Below are positions 34,912 through 43,713 of a stretch of 64,000 nt of DNA, in pieces. This DNA is from Gracilibacillus lacisalsi DSM 19029. GTDB lineage: Bacteria; Bacillota; Bacilli; Bacillales; Amphibacillaceae. The notes under the pieces are model-generated. The model was not told where the DNA came from and ran no database searches. It saw nothing but the letters and a program-made list of their open reading frames with translations. A program made the translations under genes and the position numbers. The stretch spans positions 1 to 64,000 of the forward strand of contig NZ_KB898667.1 in NCBI RefSeq assembly GCF_000377765.1. The letters run 5' to 3'. The number at the start of each line of letters is the position of its first letter. Position 1 is the stretch's first letter.

Positions 34912-35880
34912 ATGAAGTTAGGAGTATTTGCTGTTTTGTTTGGTGATAAGTCGTTAGAAGAAGCACTTGATCAGGTAAAGGACGCAGGGTTGGAAGCTGT
35001 TGAAATAGGGACAGGAGGATATCCAGGGAATGCCCACTGTAATCCGGCAGAGCTTTTAGCGGATGAAGCAAAATTAGCGGCATTTCAGCAAGCTTTTACC
35101 GAAAGAAATATTGAAATTAGTGCACTTAGTTGTCACGGTAATCCATTACATCCTAATCAAAATATCTCCGGTCAGCATCATCAACAGTTTGAAGAGACAG
35201 TGTTATTAGCCGAGAAGATCGGTGTCGACACGGTAGTTACCTTTTCCGGATGCCCAGGAGAATCGGAGTATTCTCAATATCCAGTATGGGTGACTGCTGC
35301 ATGGCCAGAAGATCATCCAGAAGTTTTAGAATGGCAATGGCAAGAAAAAGTCATTCCTTACTGGAAAGAGCAAAATGACTTTGCCGCACAACACAATGTC
35401 CGTATTGCCATTGAACCTCACCCAGGATTTGTCGTGTTTAATAATGAAACCGCTTTGAAGCTTCGTGATGCATGTGGGAAGAATATCGGTGTCAACTTTG
35501 ATCCAAGTCATTTGTACTGGCAGCAAATGGATCCTGTCGCTAATATTAAAGAGCTTGGAAAGCATGATGCGTTGTTCCATTTCCATGCAAAGGATACGGC
35601 AATTGATCCGCAAAACACAGCGGCAAATGGTGTGTTAGACACAAAACCATATAGTGATGAACTAAATCGTTCTTGGATTTTCCGTACTGTTGGTTATGGA
35701 CATGGTGAAGAAGAATGGAAAAGAATTATTAGTGCGCTACAACTAGTAGGCTATCAAGGTGCGGTAAGTATTGAACATGAAGACAGCTTAATGTCTGTTG
35801 AGGAAGGGTTCCAAAAAGCAGTAGCAGTTCTGAAAAATGCTTTAATTAAAGAAAAGGTTGGTGAAATGTGGTGGGCGTAA
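34912..35880 (+). CDS. Sugar phosphate isomerase/epimerase (xylose isomerase-like TIM barrel)
   Basis: 322 aa. The barrel has metal-ligand motifs IAIEPHPGF (Glu), GVNFDPSHLYWQ (Asp, His), FHFHAKDT and SIEHED near the end, the pattern of the AP_endonuc_2/IolE-like family. I chose ATG 34912, after GAGGTGA; GTG 34903 overlaps the ribosome site. It overlaps the next oxidoreductase by 13 nt, and such isomerase-oxidoreductase pairs act on ketosugars or inositols. The substrate is not identifiable. Confidence 0.82.
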   Translation: MKLGVFAVLFGDKSLEEALDQVKDAGLEAVEIGTGGYPGNAHCNPAELLADEAKLAAFQQAFTERNIEISALSCHGNPLHPNQNISGQHHQQFEETVLLAEKIGVDTVVTFSGCPGESEYSQYPVWVTAAWPEDHPEVLEWQWQEKVIPYWKEQNDFAAQHNVRIAIEPHPGFVVFNNETALKLRDACGKNIGVNFDPSHLYWQQMDPVANIKELGKHDALFHFHAKDTAIDPQNTAANGVLDTKPYSDELNRSWIFRTVGYGHGEEEWKRIISALQLVGYQGAVSIEHEDSLMSVEEGFQKAVAVLKNALIKEKVGEMWWA

Positions 35881-37031
35881 ATCAAAAAATAAGAATCGGT
35901 ATGATTGGTTATCAATTTATGGGTAAAGCGCATAGCCATGCTTATCGTGATCTCCCATTTTACTTTGATAATCCATTGGTACCGGAGCTAAAAGTGATTG
36001 CTGGTAGGAATGTGGAAGCGGTCAAAGAAGCCCAAGAGAAAATGGGTTGGGAAAGCTATGAAACAGATTGGAAAAAGGTAATTGAGCGAGATGATATTGA
36101 TGTGATCGATATCGTAACACCGAACCATACTCATGCAGAGATTGCGATTGCAGCAGCCAAAGCAGGGAAACATATTATTACCGAAAAACCACTAGCACTA
36201 ACTGTAGAGGAAGCAAAAGAAATGCTTCAAGCGGTGGAAGACAATGGTGTAAAACATATGATTTGCCATAATTATCGCTTCGCACCAGCTGTTCAATATG
36301 CCAAAAAATTAATGGAAGACGGTAAAATAGGTCGTGTCTATCATTATCGAGCGAATTATTTACAAGATTTTATAATGGATCCCAATTTCCCATTGGTATG
36401 GAGACTGAAAAAAGAAGTATCCGGATCTGGAGCGTTAGGTGATATCGGCGCTCACAGTATTGACCTTGCTCGTTTCTTAATTGGTGAATTCGCGGAAATC
36501 ACTGGCACGATGGAAACGTTCATTAAACAGCGTCCAATCGGCGAGATGACTGGGGGGCTTAGTGCCAAAGGTGATACAAATGAAATGGGTGAAGTAACCG
36601 TTGATGATGCTGTAGCCTTTCTTGCTCGCTTTGAAAATGGCGCATTAGGTACATTTGAGGCAACTCGATTTGCTGGAGGAAACCGCAACAAAAACAAATT
36701 CGAAATTAACGGTGAAAAAGGCTCGATCCGTTGGGACATGGAAAACATGAATAATTTAGAAGTCTATTTTGCGGATGACGAGGAGGGTACACAAGGCTTT
36801 CGCCTGATCAATTGTACCGAAGAAGTCCATCCATATGTTGGTGCATATTGGCCACCAGGACATATTATTGGATATGAACATACCTTTATCCATTTAATTG
36901 ATGAATTTTTCCGTGGTATCGCAGAAGATTACCAACCTGCTCCAAACTTTGAAGACGGTGTGAAGAACCAAGTCATCTTGGAAGCAGTAGAGAAATCATC
37001 AGAAACGAAATTATGGGTATCCATTGAATAA
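35868..37031 (+). CDS. Gfo/Idh/MocA-family NAD(P)-dependent oxidoreductase (second)
   Basis: 387 aa. GMIGYQFMGKAHSHAY is the Rossmann loop, EKPLALT the conserved Lys-Pro motif, and SGSGALGDIGAHSIDLARFL carries the Asp-His catalytic segment. It is only distantly similar to the oxidoreductase at 33532. The GTG start at 35868 lies inside the end of the isomerase gene, suggesting coupled translation. It ends the pentose operon: a strong terminator follows directly. Confidence 0.85.
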   Translation: MVGVNQKIRIGMIGYQFMGKAHSHAYRDLPFYFDNPLVPELKVIAGRNVEAVKEAQEKMGWESYETDWKKVIERDDIDVIDIVTPNHTHAEIAIAAAKAGKHIITEKPLALTVEEAKEMLQAVEDNGVKHMICHNYRFAPAVQYAKKLMEDGKIGRVYHYRANYLQDFIMDPNFPLVWRLKKEVSGSGALGDIGAHSIDLARFLIGEFAEITGTMETFIKQRPIGEMTGGLSAKGDTNEMGEVTVDDAVAFLARFENGALGTFEATRFAGGNRNKNKFEINGEKGSIRWDMENMNNLEVYFADDEEGTQGFRLINCTEEVHPYVGAYWPPGHIIGYEHTFIHLIDEFFRGIAEDYQPAPNFEDGVKNQVILEAVEKSSETKLWVSIE

Positions 37032-37035
37032 AAGG

Positions 37036-37076
37036 AAAAAACAGGAGAGGCGACACTACTGGTTTCTCCTGTTTTT
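37036..37076 (+). terminator. Intrinsic terminator of the pentose operon
   Basis: AAAAAACAGGAGA (37036-37048) pairs with TCTCCTGTTTTT (37064-37075). The symmetrical A and T runs could also serve the convergent Hsp20 gene. Confidence 0.87.
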
Positions 37077-37081
37077 ATCAT

Positions 37082-37513
37082 CTACTCCTCAAATTCCTCA
37101 ATGTCAATGGCATGTTTTTTCTTCTTATTATTTACCAGCCGGTGAAGGTGGATCGTCATCAAACCTTGTTTCAATGTCGCCGTAATACGATCCTCCCTTA
37201 CTGGAAAAGGTAAGTCAATCTTTCTCGAGAATTCTCCATGTAAGATTTCCTGCTTTATTAATTTCCCCGACTGTTTAACAGGAAAAAGCGTCCCCTTTAA
37301 TTCCAATACTTCATAATCAACGAAAACTTTCACTTGTTTACGATCCTTAATTCCGGGCAAATTAACATAAACGATTACTTCATTGTCTAATTCGTACATA
37401 TTAACTGCTGGAATTGGCGGTTTAACCATATGTTCAAAGTCGTCCCAAAAGTTGCCGCCAAAGAATTGATCTAAGTTATTTTTCCAATCATGCATATGTT
37501 GAAACGGATCCAA
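37082..37513 (-). CDS. Hsp20/alpha-crystallin small heat-shock protein
   Basis: 143 aa. The alpha-crystallin domain (about 38-130) carries VNLPGIKDRKQVKVFVDYEVLELKG and FSRKIDLPFPVREDRITATLKQGLMTIHL, where GLMTI replaces the common GVL motif. The N-terminal arm is rich in aromatic residues (FFGGNFWDDFEHM). Such proteins hold unfolding proteins; some Bacillus relatives are spore-coat associated. No CIRCE-like element is visible upstream. Confidence 0.85.
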   Translation of the reverse strand: MDPFQHMHDWKNNLDQFFGGNFWDDFEHMVKPPIPAVNMYELDNEVIVYVNLPGIKDRKQVKVFVDYEVLELKGTLFPVKQSGKLIKQEILHGEFSRKIDLPFPVREDRITATLKQGLMTIHLHRLVNNKKKKHAIDIEEFEE

Positions 37514-37615
37514 AATTATCTCTCCCCTTTCTCTTTTTGCTGTGATAAAATGGTTTCGCTATGTTATAAGATATGACTTTGACAAATCGTTGTGCATTAG
37601 CGGAGGTGTGTTAAA

Positions 37616-38227
37616 ATGCTTGAAAACGCGTTTATGATGATTGTTATTATTATGATCATCAATATTGTCTACGTATCGTTATCCACATTAAGAGTAATTC
37701 TTATGCTAAAAGGTAGACGATATATTGCTGGAGCAATCAGTATATTCGAAATCATGATCTATACGCTAGGTCTTGGCATCGTGTTAGATAACTTAGGAGA
37801 GATTCAAAATCTAGTGGCTTACGGGTTGGGGTATGGCCTTGGTGTAGTCATCGGTTCAAAAATAGAAGAAAAATTAGCGCTTGGATATATTACGGTAAAT
37901 GTGATTTCATCAGATCCAGATATCTCATTTACAAAACAGTTAAGGGATAAAGGCTATGGCGTAACGAGTTGGTATGCGTACGGCATGGACGGCGACCGGT
38001 TATCGATGCAAATTTTATCACCGCGAAAATATGAGCTTCATTTATACGAAACGATTAAATCGATTGATCCGAAAGCCTTTATTATCGCCTACGAACCAAA
38101 ACAAATCCATGGTGGGTTCTGGGTAAAACAAGTTAAGAGAGGGAGGATTCGCAAAAGTGTCCAAAAAGCAGAAGAAGAAGAACAACAACAAGCCAGCCAA
38201 GAAGAAGTTCGAAGTAATGGAGAATGA
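37616..38227 (+). CDS. yebE: UPF0316/DUF2179-type membrane protein YebE
   Basis: 203 aa. Three hydrophobic segments (about 5-25, 38-58, 65-82) precede a cytoplasmic DUF2179-like domain ([38 protein letters not shown]). The C-terminal tail is charged and Gln-rich. Position before yebG and purE is the same as in B. subtilis. Function unknown. Its 3' end overlaps yebG by 71 nt. Confidence 0.88.
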   Translation: MLENAFMMIVIIMIINIVYVSLSTLRVILMLKGRRYIAGAISIFEIMIYTLGLGIVLDNLGEIQNLVAYGLGYGLGVVIGSKIEEKLALGYITVNVISSDPDISFTKQLRDKGYGVTSWYAYGMDGDRLSMQILSPRKYELHLYETIKSIDPKAFIIAYEPKQIHGGFWVKQVKRGRIRKSVQKAEEEEQQQASQEEVRSNGE

Positions 38228-38381
38228 AACCATTGATGATTGCTTAGATAGAATAAAGCAGGAAGGGTATCAGCCGACAAGGCGGGTGGAGGAACCAATT
38301 TTCATAGAAGAAAATGGTCAACCTGTTCCTAATGACAGAAAGATAGTGTTTGATGCGAAATTAGTAAAACACGAACATTAA
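38157..38381 (+). CDS. yebG: NETI-motif small protein YebG
   Basis: 74 aa. The core [30 protein letters not shown] contains the eponymous NETI motif, and the N-terminus is a run of Lys and Asn. The GTG start at 38157 follows GGGAGG (38141-38146); ATG 38217 is a shorter alternative that loses the basic region. The gene lies partly inside the end of yebE in another frame. Function unknown; conserved next to purE in Bacillaceae. Confidence 0.82.
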   Translation: MSKKQKKKNNNKPAKKKFEVMENETIDDCLDRIKQEGYQPTRRVEEPIFIEENGQPVPNDRKIVFDAKLVKHEH

Positions 38382-38503
38382 GAGACATTACTATACATGA
38401 ATGGTTCGCTTCATTCTGTACTTTTTTAATTTTCTGATGATAATAATCTACCTCTTGTAAATAATAATTTTGAATGTTTGTAACTATTTAAAGGAGGATG
38501 ATT

Positions 38504-39196
38504 ATGAATCGTTTTAGGTGGGGTATAGCTGTTGTATTTCTTTTAGTAACAATCACGACTTTGAATTACGCAGGTATTCTTAATTCTACAGATGCAAATT
38601 CGGTAAGTGCAGTTGAAACAAGGGCATTTACGGAGCATCACAAGCAAGAGGCTGTTCCGGTGTTTTTTAATAAGAAAGGTGAAGAGGAGGAAGAGAAAGA
38701 AGACGTTGAAACGAAATTAAAGGAGCAAGCAAATCAAATAATAGAATTATTAGCAAATCAAAACTTTGAAGAGCTTGCAAACTATGTACATGAGGAGAAG
38801 GGACTCTTATTTTCCCCATATGTTAATGTGAGTGAAGATGATCTTGTATTTGAGCCAAGCGAAGTAGCAGCATTCAAGGAAGATACAGAAGAGTATGTTT
38901 GGGGTGTGGAAGATGGTAGTGGATTTCCTATTGAGTTAACCCCAGTCGAATATCATGAAGAGTATGTTTATCAAGCTGATTACCTTAATCCAGATGAGGT
39001 AACGTTTGATAACACGGATAGCCGTGGAAATATGATCAATAATATTAAAGAATTCTTTCCAGATTCGCATCACGTAGAATTTTATAAAGAAGGTCAGGAA
39101 GAGTTAGATTGGAGCAGCTTGCATGTCGTTTTTGAGCCAAATGAACAAGGTGAATGGAAACTCGTTGCATTGGTGAATGATGAATGGACGATATAG
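38504..39196 (+). CDS. Secreted or membrane-anchored protein of unknown function
   Basis: 230 aa. An N-terminal signal or anchor (WGIAVVFLLVTITTLNYAG) is followed by a Glu-rich stretch (GEEEEEKEDVETKLKEQ) and an acidic globular part beginning QANQIIELLANQNFEELANYVHEEKG. This resembles the start of other Bacillaceae extracytoplasmic proteins, but I cannot name a family. I chose ATG 38504 because AAAGGAGG (38490-38497) gives correct spacing; ATG 38498 is too close. Its own terminator separates it from the pur operon. Confidence 0.75.
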   Translation: MNRFRWGIAVVFLLVTITTLNYAGILNSTDANSVSAVETRAFTEHHKQEAVPVFFNKKGEEEEEKEDVETKLKEQANQIIELLANQNFEELANYVHEEKGLLFSPYVNVSEDDLVFEPSEVAAFKEDTEEYVWGVEDGSGFPIELTPVEYHEEYVYQADYLNPDEVTFDNTDSRGNMINNIKEFFPDSHHVEFYKEGQEELDWSSLHVVFEPNEQGEWKLVALVNDEWTI

Positions 39197-39197
39197 A

Positions 39198-39243
39198 AAC
39201 AAGAGCTTGTATGGCCAAGATGGTCAGCAAGCTCTTGTTTTTT
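39198..39243 (+). terminator. Intrinsic terminator upstream of the pur control region
   Basis: AACAAGAGCTTG pairs with CAAGCTCTTGTT, followed by five or more T (to 39243). Confidence 0.88.
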
Positions 39244-39289
39244 AGCGTTTAAACTTCCTATTAACTAGAGTTCAGACGATCAACTTCTT

Positions 39290-39335
39290 AAAAACCGAAC
39301 GTTGGCATAAACTCTTATTTTAATGTTCGATTTTT
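39290..39335 (+). promoter_or_regulatory. PurR operator: two inverted PurBoxes
   Basis: AAAAACCGAACGTT (39290-39303) and, inverted, AATGTTCGATTTTT (39322-39335) each contain the CGAAC core of the Bacillus PurBox. Their opposite orientation and spacing match the B. subtilis PurR control region, immediately upstream of the -35 box. Confidence 0.88.
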
Positions 39336-39337
39336 TG

Positions 39338-39367
39338 TTGACAGAATTCGAGTGCTCTTGTTATCAT
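39338..39367 (+). promoter_or_regulatory. Sigma-A promoter of the pur operon
   Basis: TTGACA (39338-39343) is followed after 18 nt by TATCAT (39362-39367). It directly abuts the second PurBox. Confidence 0.75.
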
Positions 39368-39400
39368 AACAGTGTAGTAAAAAACCTAACAAAGTAATTA

Positions 39401-39466
39401 CCTCATATAATTTGAGAATACGGCTCAAAAGTTTCTACCCATCACCGTAAATGATGGACTATGAGG
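39401..39466 (+). promoter_or_regulatory. Guanine riboswitch aptamer of the pur operon
   Basis: P1 pairs CCTCATA (39401-39407) with TATGAGG (39460-39466). P2 is TTTGAG/CTCAAA and P3 CCATCA/TGATGG, with GTTTCTACC and CCGTAAA loops. GGACTATG has C at the specificity position, so guanine class. Confidence 0.95.
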
Positions 39467-39522
39467 GAAGATGACCGATGATTTTATCGAGAAAAATCAT
39501 CAGGATAGTTATGGAATCACCA

Positions 39523-39566
39523 CCTATTCATCTTCTCTCCTGATAGAGAAATGGATAGGTTTTTTT
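39523..39566 (+). terminator. Riboswitch-controlled terminator before purE
   Basis: CCTATTCATCTTCTCT (39523-39538) pairs with AGAGAAATGGATAGG (39545-39559), with one bulge, followed by seven T. Confidence 0.85.
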
Positions 39567-39600
39567 GTATCCAATGATAAATTAATTGTTATGAACGGAG

Positions 39601-39745
39601 CGGACATTTCGTGCGTTATTTGCTGGAATAACACCTGTATTTTGGTGCTAGCAGACATTTAATCCTTTATTCAGTTCCTTTCTGTTTAAATGAACGGGAT
39701 TTTCGATGAATAGCGGAATAGATGTCCGTCCGAGGCTAAATGTCC
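39601..39745 (-). repeat. Dispersed GGACAT/ATGTCCG repeat, copy 3 (inverted)
   Basis: On the plus strand CGGACAT (39601) is followed 51 nt later by CAGACAT (39652) and 70 nt after that by ATGTCCG (39722). The internal text reads as the reverse complement of the copies at 7623 and 34659 (for example CGATGAATAGCGGAATAGATGT). It lies between the riboswitch terminator and purE, so it is part of the operon's 5' leader. Confidence 0.87.
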
Positions 39746-39823
39746 AAGAACGTGTCAAAGTTCATGTTAATTCGCAGTATATACTAATCAAACAGATATT
39801 AAATAAAGGGAAGTGGGGATTGT

Positions 39824-40315
39824 ATGGCACAAGTTGGTGTTATTATGGGGAGCATATCGGATTGGGAAACGATGCAGCATACTTGTGAAGCGTTGGAAGA
39901 GCTTGGCATTAGTTATGAGAAAGAAGTCATCTCTGCGCATAGAACACCGGAAGATATGTTTGAATATGCCGAAACTGCACGTGATAGAGGATTAAAAGTA
40001 ATCATTGCAGGAGCAGGTGGTGCAGCACACTTACCAGGCATGGTCGCATCCAAAACAACCTTGCCAGTCATCGGTGTACCAGTGAAAACAAGTACACTTA
40101 GCGGTGTCGATTCACTTTATTCCATCGTACAGATGCCAGGCGGTGTACCAGTTGCCACAGTCGCCATCGGTAAAGCGGGAGCGAAAAATGCAGGCATTCT
40201 CGCAGCACAAATCATTGGCACAACAGATCAAGAAACAGCAGCACGATTAGTTGATCATCAAAATCAATTAAAAGATAAAGTAGCGGAAATGAGGGACAAT
40301 CTTGCAGAACAATAA
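39824..40315 (+). CDS. purE: N5-carboxyaminoimidazole ribonucleotide mutase
   Basis: 163 aa class-I PurE, first gene of the operon. It rearranges N5-CAIR to [14 protein letters not shown] forms the nucleotide site, [13 protein letters not shown] holds the catalytic His, and [14 protein letters not shown] the conserved glycine loop. It overlaps purK by 14 nt. Upstream control is by PurR and the guanine riboswitch. Confidence 0.96.
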   Translation: MAQVGVIMGSISDWETMQHTCEALEELGISYEKEVISAHRTPEDMFEYAETARDRGLKVIIAGAGGAAHLPGMVASKTTLPVIGVPVKTSTLSGVDSLYSIVQMPGGVPVATVAIGKAGAKNAGILAAQIIGTTDQETAARLVDHQNQLKDKVAEMRDNLAEQ

Positions 40316-41429
40316 ATTATTATTCGGGTCTACTATCGGAATTATTGGTGGTGGCCAGCTAGGACGAATGATGACAACAGTAGCTAAGCATATGGGATAT
40401 CGTGTTATGGTACTCGACCCTACCCCAGACTGCCCGACCGCACAAGTAGCTGATGAGCAAATAGTCGCAGCTTATGATGATTTAGACGCTGTCAGAGAAC
40501 TTGCTGAGAAAAGTGATGTTGTGACATACGAATTTGAGAATGTTGATTTAACAGCAGCACAAATTTTAGAAGATGCCGGAATTCTTCCACAAGGGGCAAA
40601 CTCGCTGAGGGTTACGCAAGACCGTGAATTAGAGAAAAAAGCAATGGTTGATAGTAATCAGCCAGTGGCCGATTTTGCAATTGTCACATCCACCGAAGAA
40701 TTACAAATTGCAGTTGAAGAAATTGGCTATCCCTCTGTTGCCAAAACATGCCGTGGAGGATATGACGGAAAGGGCCAAGTGAAACTTACTAATAAAACAG
40801 ATATTGAATCAGCAGTAGAAATGCTACAACAAGCAGATCGTTTAATTATAGAAAAATGGGTACCTTTTGATAAAGAAATCTCGATTGTTTTCACAAGATC
40901 ACAATCCGGAGAAATTTCTTATTTTCCAGTAGCAGAAAACATCCATCGTGATCATATTTTACACGCAACAATTGCACCTGCTCGAGTTTCTGAACAGATT
41001 GCCGAAAAAGCTCGGCAAGCGGCAAAAGCCATTGCAGAAACGATCGGTGTTGTCGGCACATTCGCCATCGAAATGTTCGTTTGTGGAGAAGATATCTTAA
41101 TCAATGAATTAGCACCAAGGCCACATAACTCAGGGCATTTTACGATTGAAGCATGTGATGTCTCGCAATTTGAGCAGCATGTTCGTGCCATTTGCGGATT
41201 ACCATTAATACCCGTTCACTCTCATGGTGGAGCAGTAATGGTTAATTTACTAGGAAAAGATGTAGAGCCTTTTTTCAGTCAATTAGATGACAATCCACAA
41301 GCACACATTCATATGTACGGAAAAGCCGAAAATAAGCCACTGCGTAAAATGGGTCATGTAACTTTTATTGGGGACAATCCTTTAATCATATATAATAAAC
41401 TAGTGGAAAAAAAGATAATCGAAAACTAG
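40302..41429 (+). CDS. purK: N5-carboxyaminoimidazole ribonucleotide synthase
   Basis: 375 aa ATP-grasp enzyme that carboxylates AIR with ATP and bicarbonate. [12 protein letters not shown] opens the N-domain, ATP-grasp strands include [15 protein letters not shown] and [18 protein letters not shown]. The start is TTG 40302, 6 nt after GAGGG, inside the end of purE; no in-frame ATG lies before the conserved GGGQLG motif. Confidence 0.95.
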   Translation: MQNNKLLFGSTIGIIGGGQLGRMMTTVAKHMGYRVMVLDPTPDCPTAQVADEQIVAAYDDLDAVRELAEKSDVVTYEFENVDLTAAQILEDAGILPQGANSLRVTQDRELEKKAMVDSNQPVADFAIVTSTEELQIAVEEIGYPSVAKTCRGGYDGKGQVKLTNKTDIESAVEMLQQADRLIIEKWVPFDKEISIVFTRSQSGEISYFPVAENIHRDHILHATIAPARVSEQIAEKARQAAKAIAETIGVVGTFAIEMFVCGEDILINELAPRPHNSGHFTIEACDVSQFEQHVRAICGLPLIPVHSHGGAVMVNLLGKDVEPFFSQLDDNPQAHIHMYGKAENKPLRKMGHVTFIGDNPLIIYNKLVEKKIIEN

Positions 41430-41442
41430 GAGGAAACATTTT

Positions 41443-42738
41443 ATGATCGAACGTTATACAAGAGAAGAAATGGGCAAGATTTGGACTGATGAGAATCGCT
41501 TTAATGCATGGCTTGAGGTGGAGATTTTAGCATGTGAAGCATGGAGTGAGTTAGGGATCATTCCAAAAGAGGATGTCAAAAAAATTAGAGAAAATGCTTC
41601 TTTTCATATCGACCGCATTTTTGAAATTGAAAAAGAGACTCGTCATGATGTCGTAGCATTCACTCGTGCTGTTTCAGAAACATTAGGTGAAGAGAAGAAA
41701 TGGGTGCATTATGGTCTTACTTCAACAGATGTTGTCGATACTGCACTCTCCTATATGATAAAGCAAGCAAACCAATTAATCCGTCGTGATATCGAGAATT
41801 TTATTGAGATTTTAAAAGATAAAGCAATCGAGCATAAGAATACTGTTATGATGGGACGTACACACGGTGTTCATGCAGAACCGACAACTTTCGGTCTGAA
41901 AATGGCGCTATGGTATGAAGAAATGAAACGTAACCTTGAACGCTTTGATGCGGCAGCTAAAGTGATTGAAACAGGAAAACTTTCAGGTGCAGTTGGTACT
42001 TATGCGAATATCGATCCATTTGTTGAACAATATGTTTGTGAACAATTAGGATTACAGCCAGCACCGGTTTCTACCCAAACATTACAGCGTGATCGTCATG
42101 CGCAATATATGTCCGCACTGGCATTAGTTGCAAGCTCCATTGAAAAATTCGCAACCGAGATCCGCGGATTGCAAAAAACAGAAACAAGAGAAGTGGAAGA
42201 ATTTTTTGCGAAAGGTCAAAAAGGTTCATCAGCAATGCCTCATAAACGTAACCCAATCGGATCTGAGAACATGACGGGGATGGCTCGTGTTATCCGTGGT
42301 TATATGATGACATCGTATGAAAATGTGTCCTTATGGCATGAACGTGATATTTCTCACTCTTCTGCAGAGCGTGTCATTTTACCGGATGCAACAATAGCCT
42401 TGAATTATATGTTGAACAGATTTGGTAATATCGTGAAAAACTTAACGGTATTCCCGGAAAATATGAAACGGAATATTGATCGTACGTATGGTGTCATTTT
42501 CTCCCAACGCGTATTGCTTTCTTTAATTGATCAAGGTATGAGTCGTGAAGAAGCATATGACATTGTACAACCGAATGCGATGAAGGCATGGGAGACAGCA
42601 ACACCATTCCGTCATCTGATCGAACAAGAAGAGCGTATTAATAGTACATTATCGAAAGAACAATTAGATGATTGCTTTGATTACACGTACCATTTAAAAA
42701 ATGTTGATCAGATTTTCAAAAAAATTGGCCTAGCATAA
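41443..42738 (+). CDS. purB: Adenylosuccinate lyase
   Basis: 431 aa fumarase/aspartase-superfamily enzyme. It acts twice in purine synthesis, splitting SAICAR and adenylosuccinate with release of fumarate. The signature [18 protein letters not shown] is intact, as are [14 protein letters not shown] and [18 protein letters not shown] lies just upstream of ATG 41443, 13 nt after purK. Confidence 0.97.
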   Translation: MIERYTREEMGKIWTDENRFNAWLEVEILACEAWSELGIIPKEDVKKIRENASFHIDRIFEIEKETRHDVVAFTRAVSETLGEEKKWVHYGLTSTDVVDTALSYMIKQANQLIRRDIENFIEILKDKAIEHKNTVMMGRTHGVHAEPTTFGLKMALWYEEMKRNLERFDAAAKVIETGKLSGAVGTYANIDPFVEQYVCEQLGLQPAPVSTQTLQRDRHAQYMSALALVASSIEKFATEIRGLQKTETREVEEFFAKGQKGSSAMPHKRNPIGSENMTGMARVIRGYMMTSYENVSLWHERDISHSSAERVILPDATIALNYMLNRFGNIVKNLTVFPENMKRNIDRTYGVIFSQRVLLSLIDQGMSREEAYDIVQPNAMKAWETATPFRHLIEQEERINSTLSKEQLDDCFDYTYHLKNVDQIFKKIGLA

Positions 42739-42751
42739 GGAGAGGAATCCA

Positions 42752-43465
42752 ATGAAAGACAAGCTGTTATATGAAGGAAAGGCAAAGCAAGTATTTACGG
42801 TAGCGGATGATCCGAATTTATTAGTCCTGTCTTACAAAAATGATGCAACAGCCTTTAATGGCGAGAAAAAAGCGGAATTTCAAGGAAAAGGACGCTATAA
42901 TAATTTGATTTCTGCTAAAGTATTCGAATATCTCCATCAAAAAGGGATTAATAGTCATTTTAAAGAAGCATTAAATGAAACGGAACAATTAGTAGAAAAA
43001 ACAACGATTATACCGCTTGAGGTCGTCGTTCGTAATGTAGCGGCAGGAAGCATCGTCCGTCGTACAGGAATCGAGGAGAAAACGATTTTCAATCCGCCAC
43101 TAGTGGAACTTTTTTATAAAAAAGATGAGCTTGGTGATCCGTTAATCAATGACGAACATGCATTGCTTTTAACAGATGTAACCGAAGCAGACCTTGTAAA
43201 AATTAAAAAAATGGCCCTTCAAGTAAATGAGCAATTGCAAGCTTTCTTCAAAGAAATTAATTTACAGCTTGTCGATTTCAAATTGGAATTTGGACGCAAT
43301 GCTAGCGGGGAAATTGTGCTATCAGACGAAGTGAGTCCTGACACTTGCCGTCTTTGGGATATCGGAACAGGCGAGAAGATGGACAAAGACGTATTTCGCG
43401 AAGACTTAGGTGACTTAGTTACTGTATATGACAATATATTATCGAGACTGGAGGCAAAACAATGA
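42752..43465 (+). CDS. purC: SAICAR synthase
   Basis: 237 aa. It joins aspartate to CAIR using ATP. YEGKAKQVF at the start, PLEVVVRNVAAGS and LVDFKLEFGR are the family signatures, and DEVSPDTCRLWD lies in the nucleotide site. The stop overlaps the purS start (ATGA). Confidence 0.97.
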   Translation: MKDKLLYEGKAKQVFTVADDPNLLVLSYKNDATAFNGEKKAEFQGKGRYNNLISAKVFEYLHQKGINSHFKEALNETEQLVEKTTIIPLEVVVRNVAAGSIVRRTGIEEKTIFNPPLVELFYKKDELGDPLINDEHALLLTDVTEADLVKIKKMALQVNEQLQAFFKEINLQLVDFKLEFGRNASGEIVLSDEVSPDTCRLWDIGTGEKMDKDVFREDLGDLVTVYDNILSRLEAKQ

Positions 43466-43713
43466 AACTAGTAAAAGTACACATTACATTAAAAGAGGGC
43501 GTATTAGACCCACAAGGTAAAGCAGTACAAGGATCTTTAAATACATTAGGCTATGATAATGTGAAAGAAGTTCGTGTTGGAAAATATTTAGAATTAACTG
43601 TGAATGATGATGCAAATATCGAAGCAGAGATTGAAGAAATGTGTAACAAACTACTCGCGAATCCAGTTATCGAGAATTATAAATATACAGTAGAAGAGGG
43701 GGTAGTCCAGTGA
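43462..43713 (+). CDS. purS: FGAM synthase subunit PurS
   Basis: 83 aa, typical size. PurS bridges PurL and PurQ and supports ammonia transfer in the three-part FGAM synthase of Gram-positive bacteria. [21 protein letters not shown] is the conserved first half. It overlaps purC and purQ by 4 nt each. Confidence 0.96.
   Translation: MKLVKVHITLKEGVLDPQGKAVQGSLNTLGYDNVKEVRVGKYLELTVNDDANIEAEIEEMCNKLLANPVIENYKYTVEEGVVQ

Larger units (their letters stand above)
39244..39823. other. pur operon control region
   Basis: About 580 bases holding, in order, paired PurBoxes, promoter, guanine riboswitch, terminator and a dispersed repeat (39601-39745), each listed separately. After the repeat come about 80 bases of plain leader up to purE. 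Small open frames at 39471-39662 and 39706-39888 run through these elements and are not genes. Confidence 0.8.

Noticed and set aside
22302-37031. Pentose block as a genomic island or prophage
   Set aside because: No integrase, tRNA target, direct flanking repeats or clear composition shift is visible. The block interrupts the B. subtilis order, but gain or loss cannot be decided here.
39471-39888. Small plus-strand frames in the pur leader
   Set aside because: They cover the riboswitch terminator and the dispersed repeat; the real first gene is purE at 39824.
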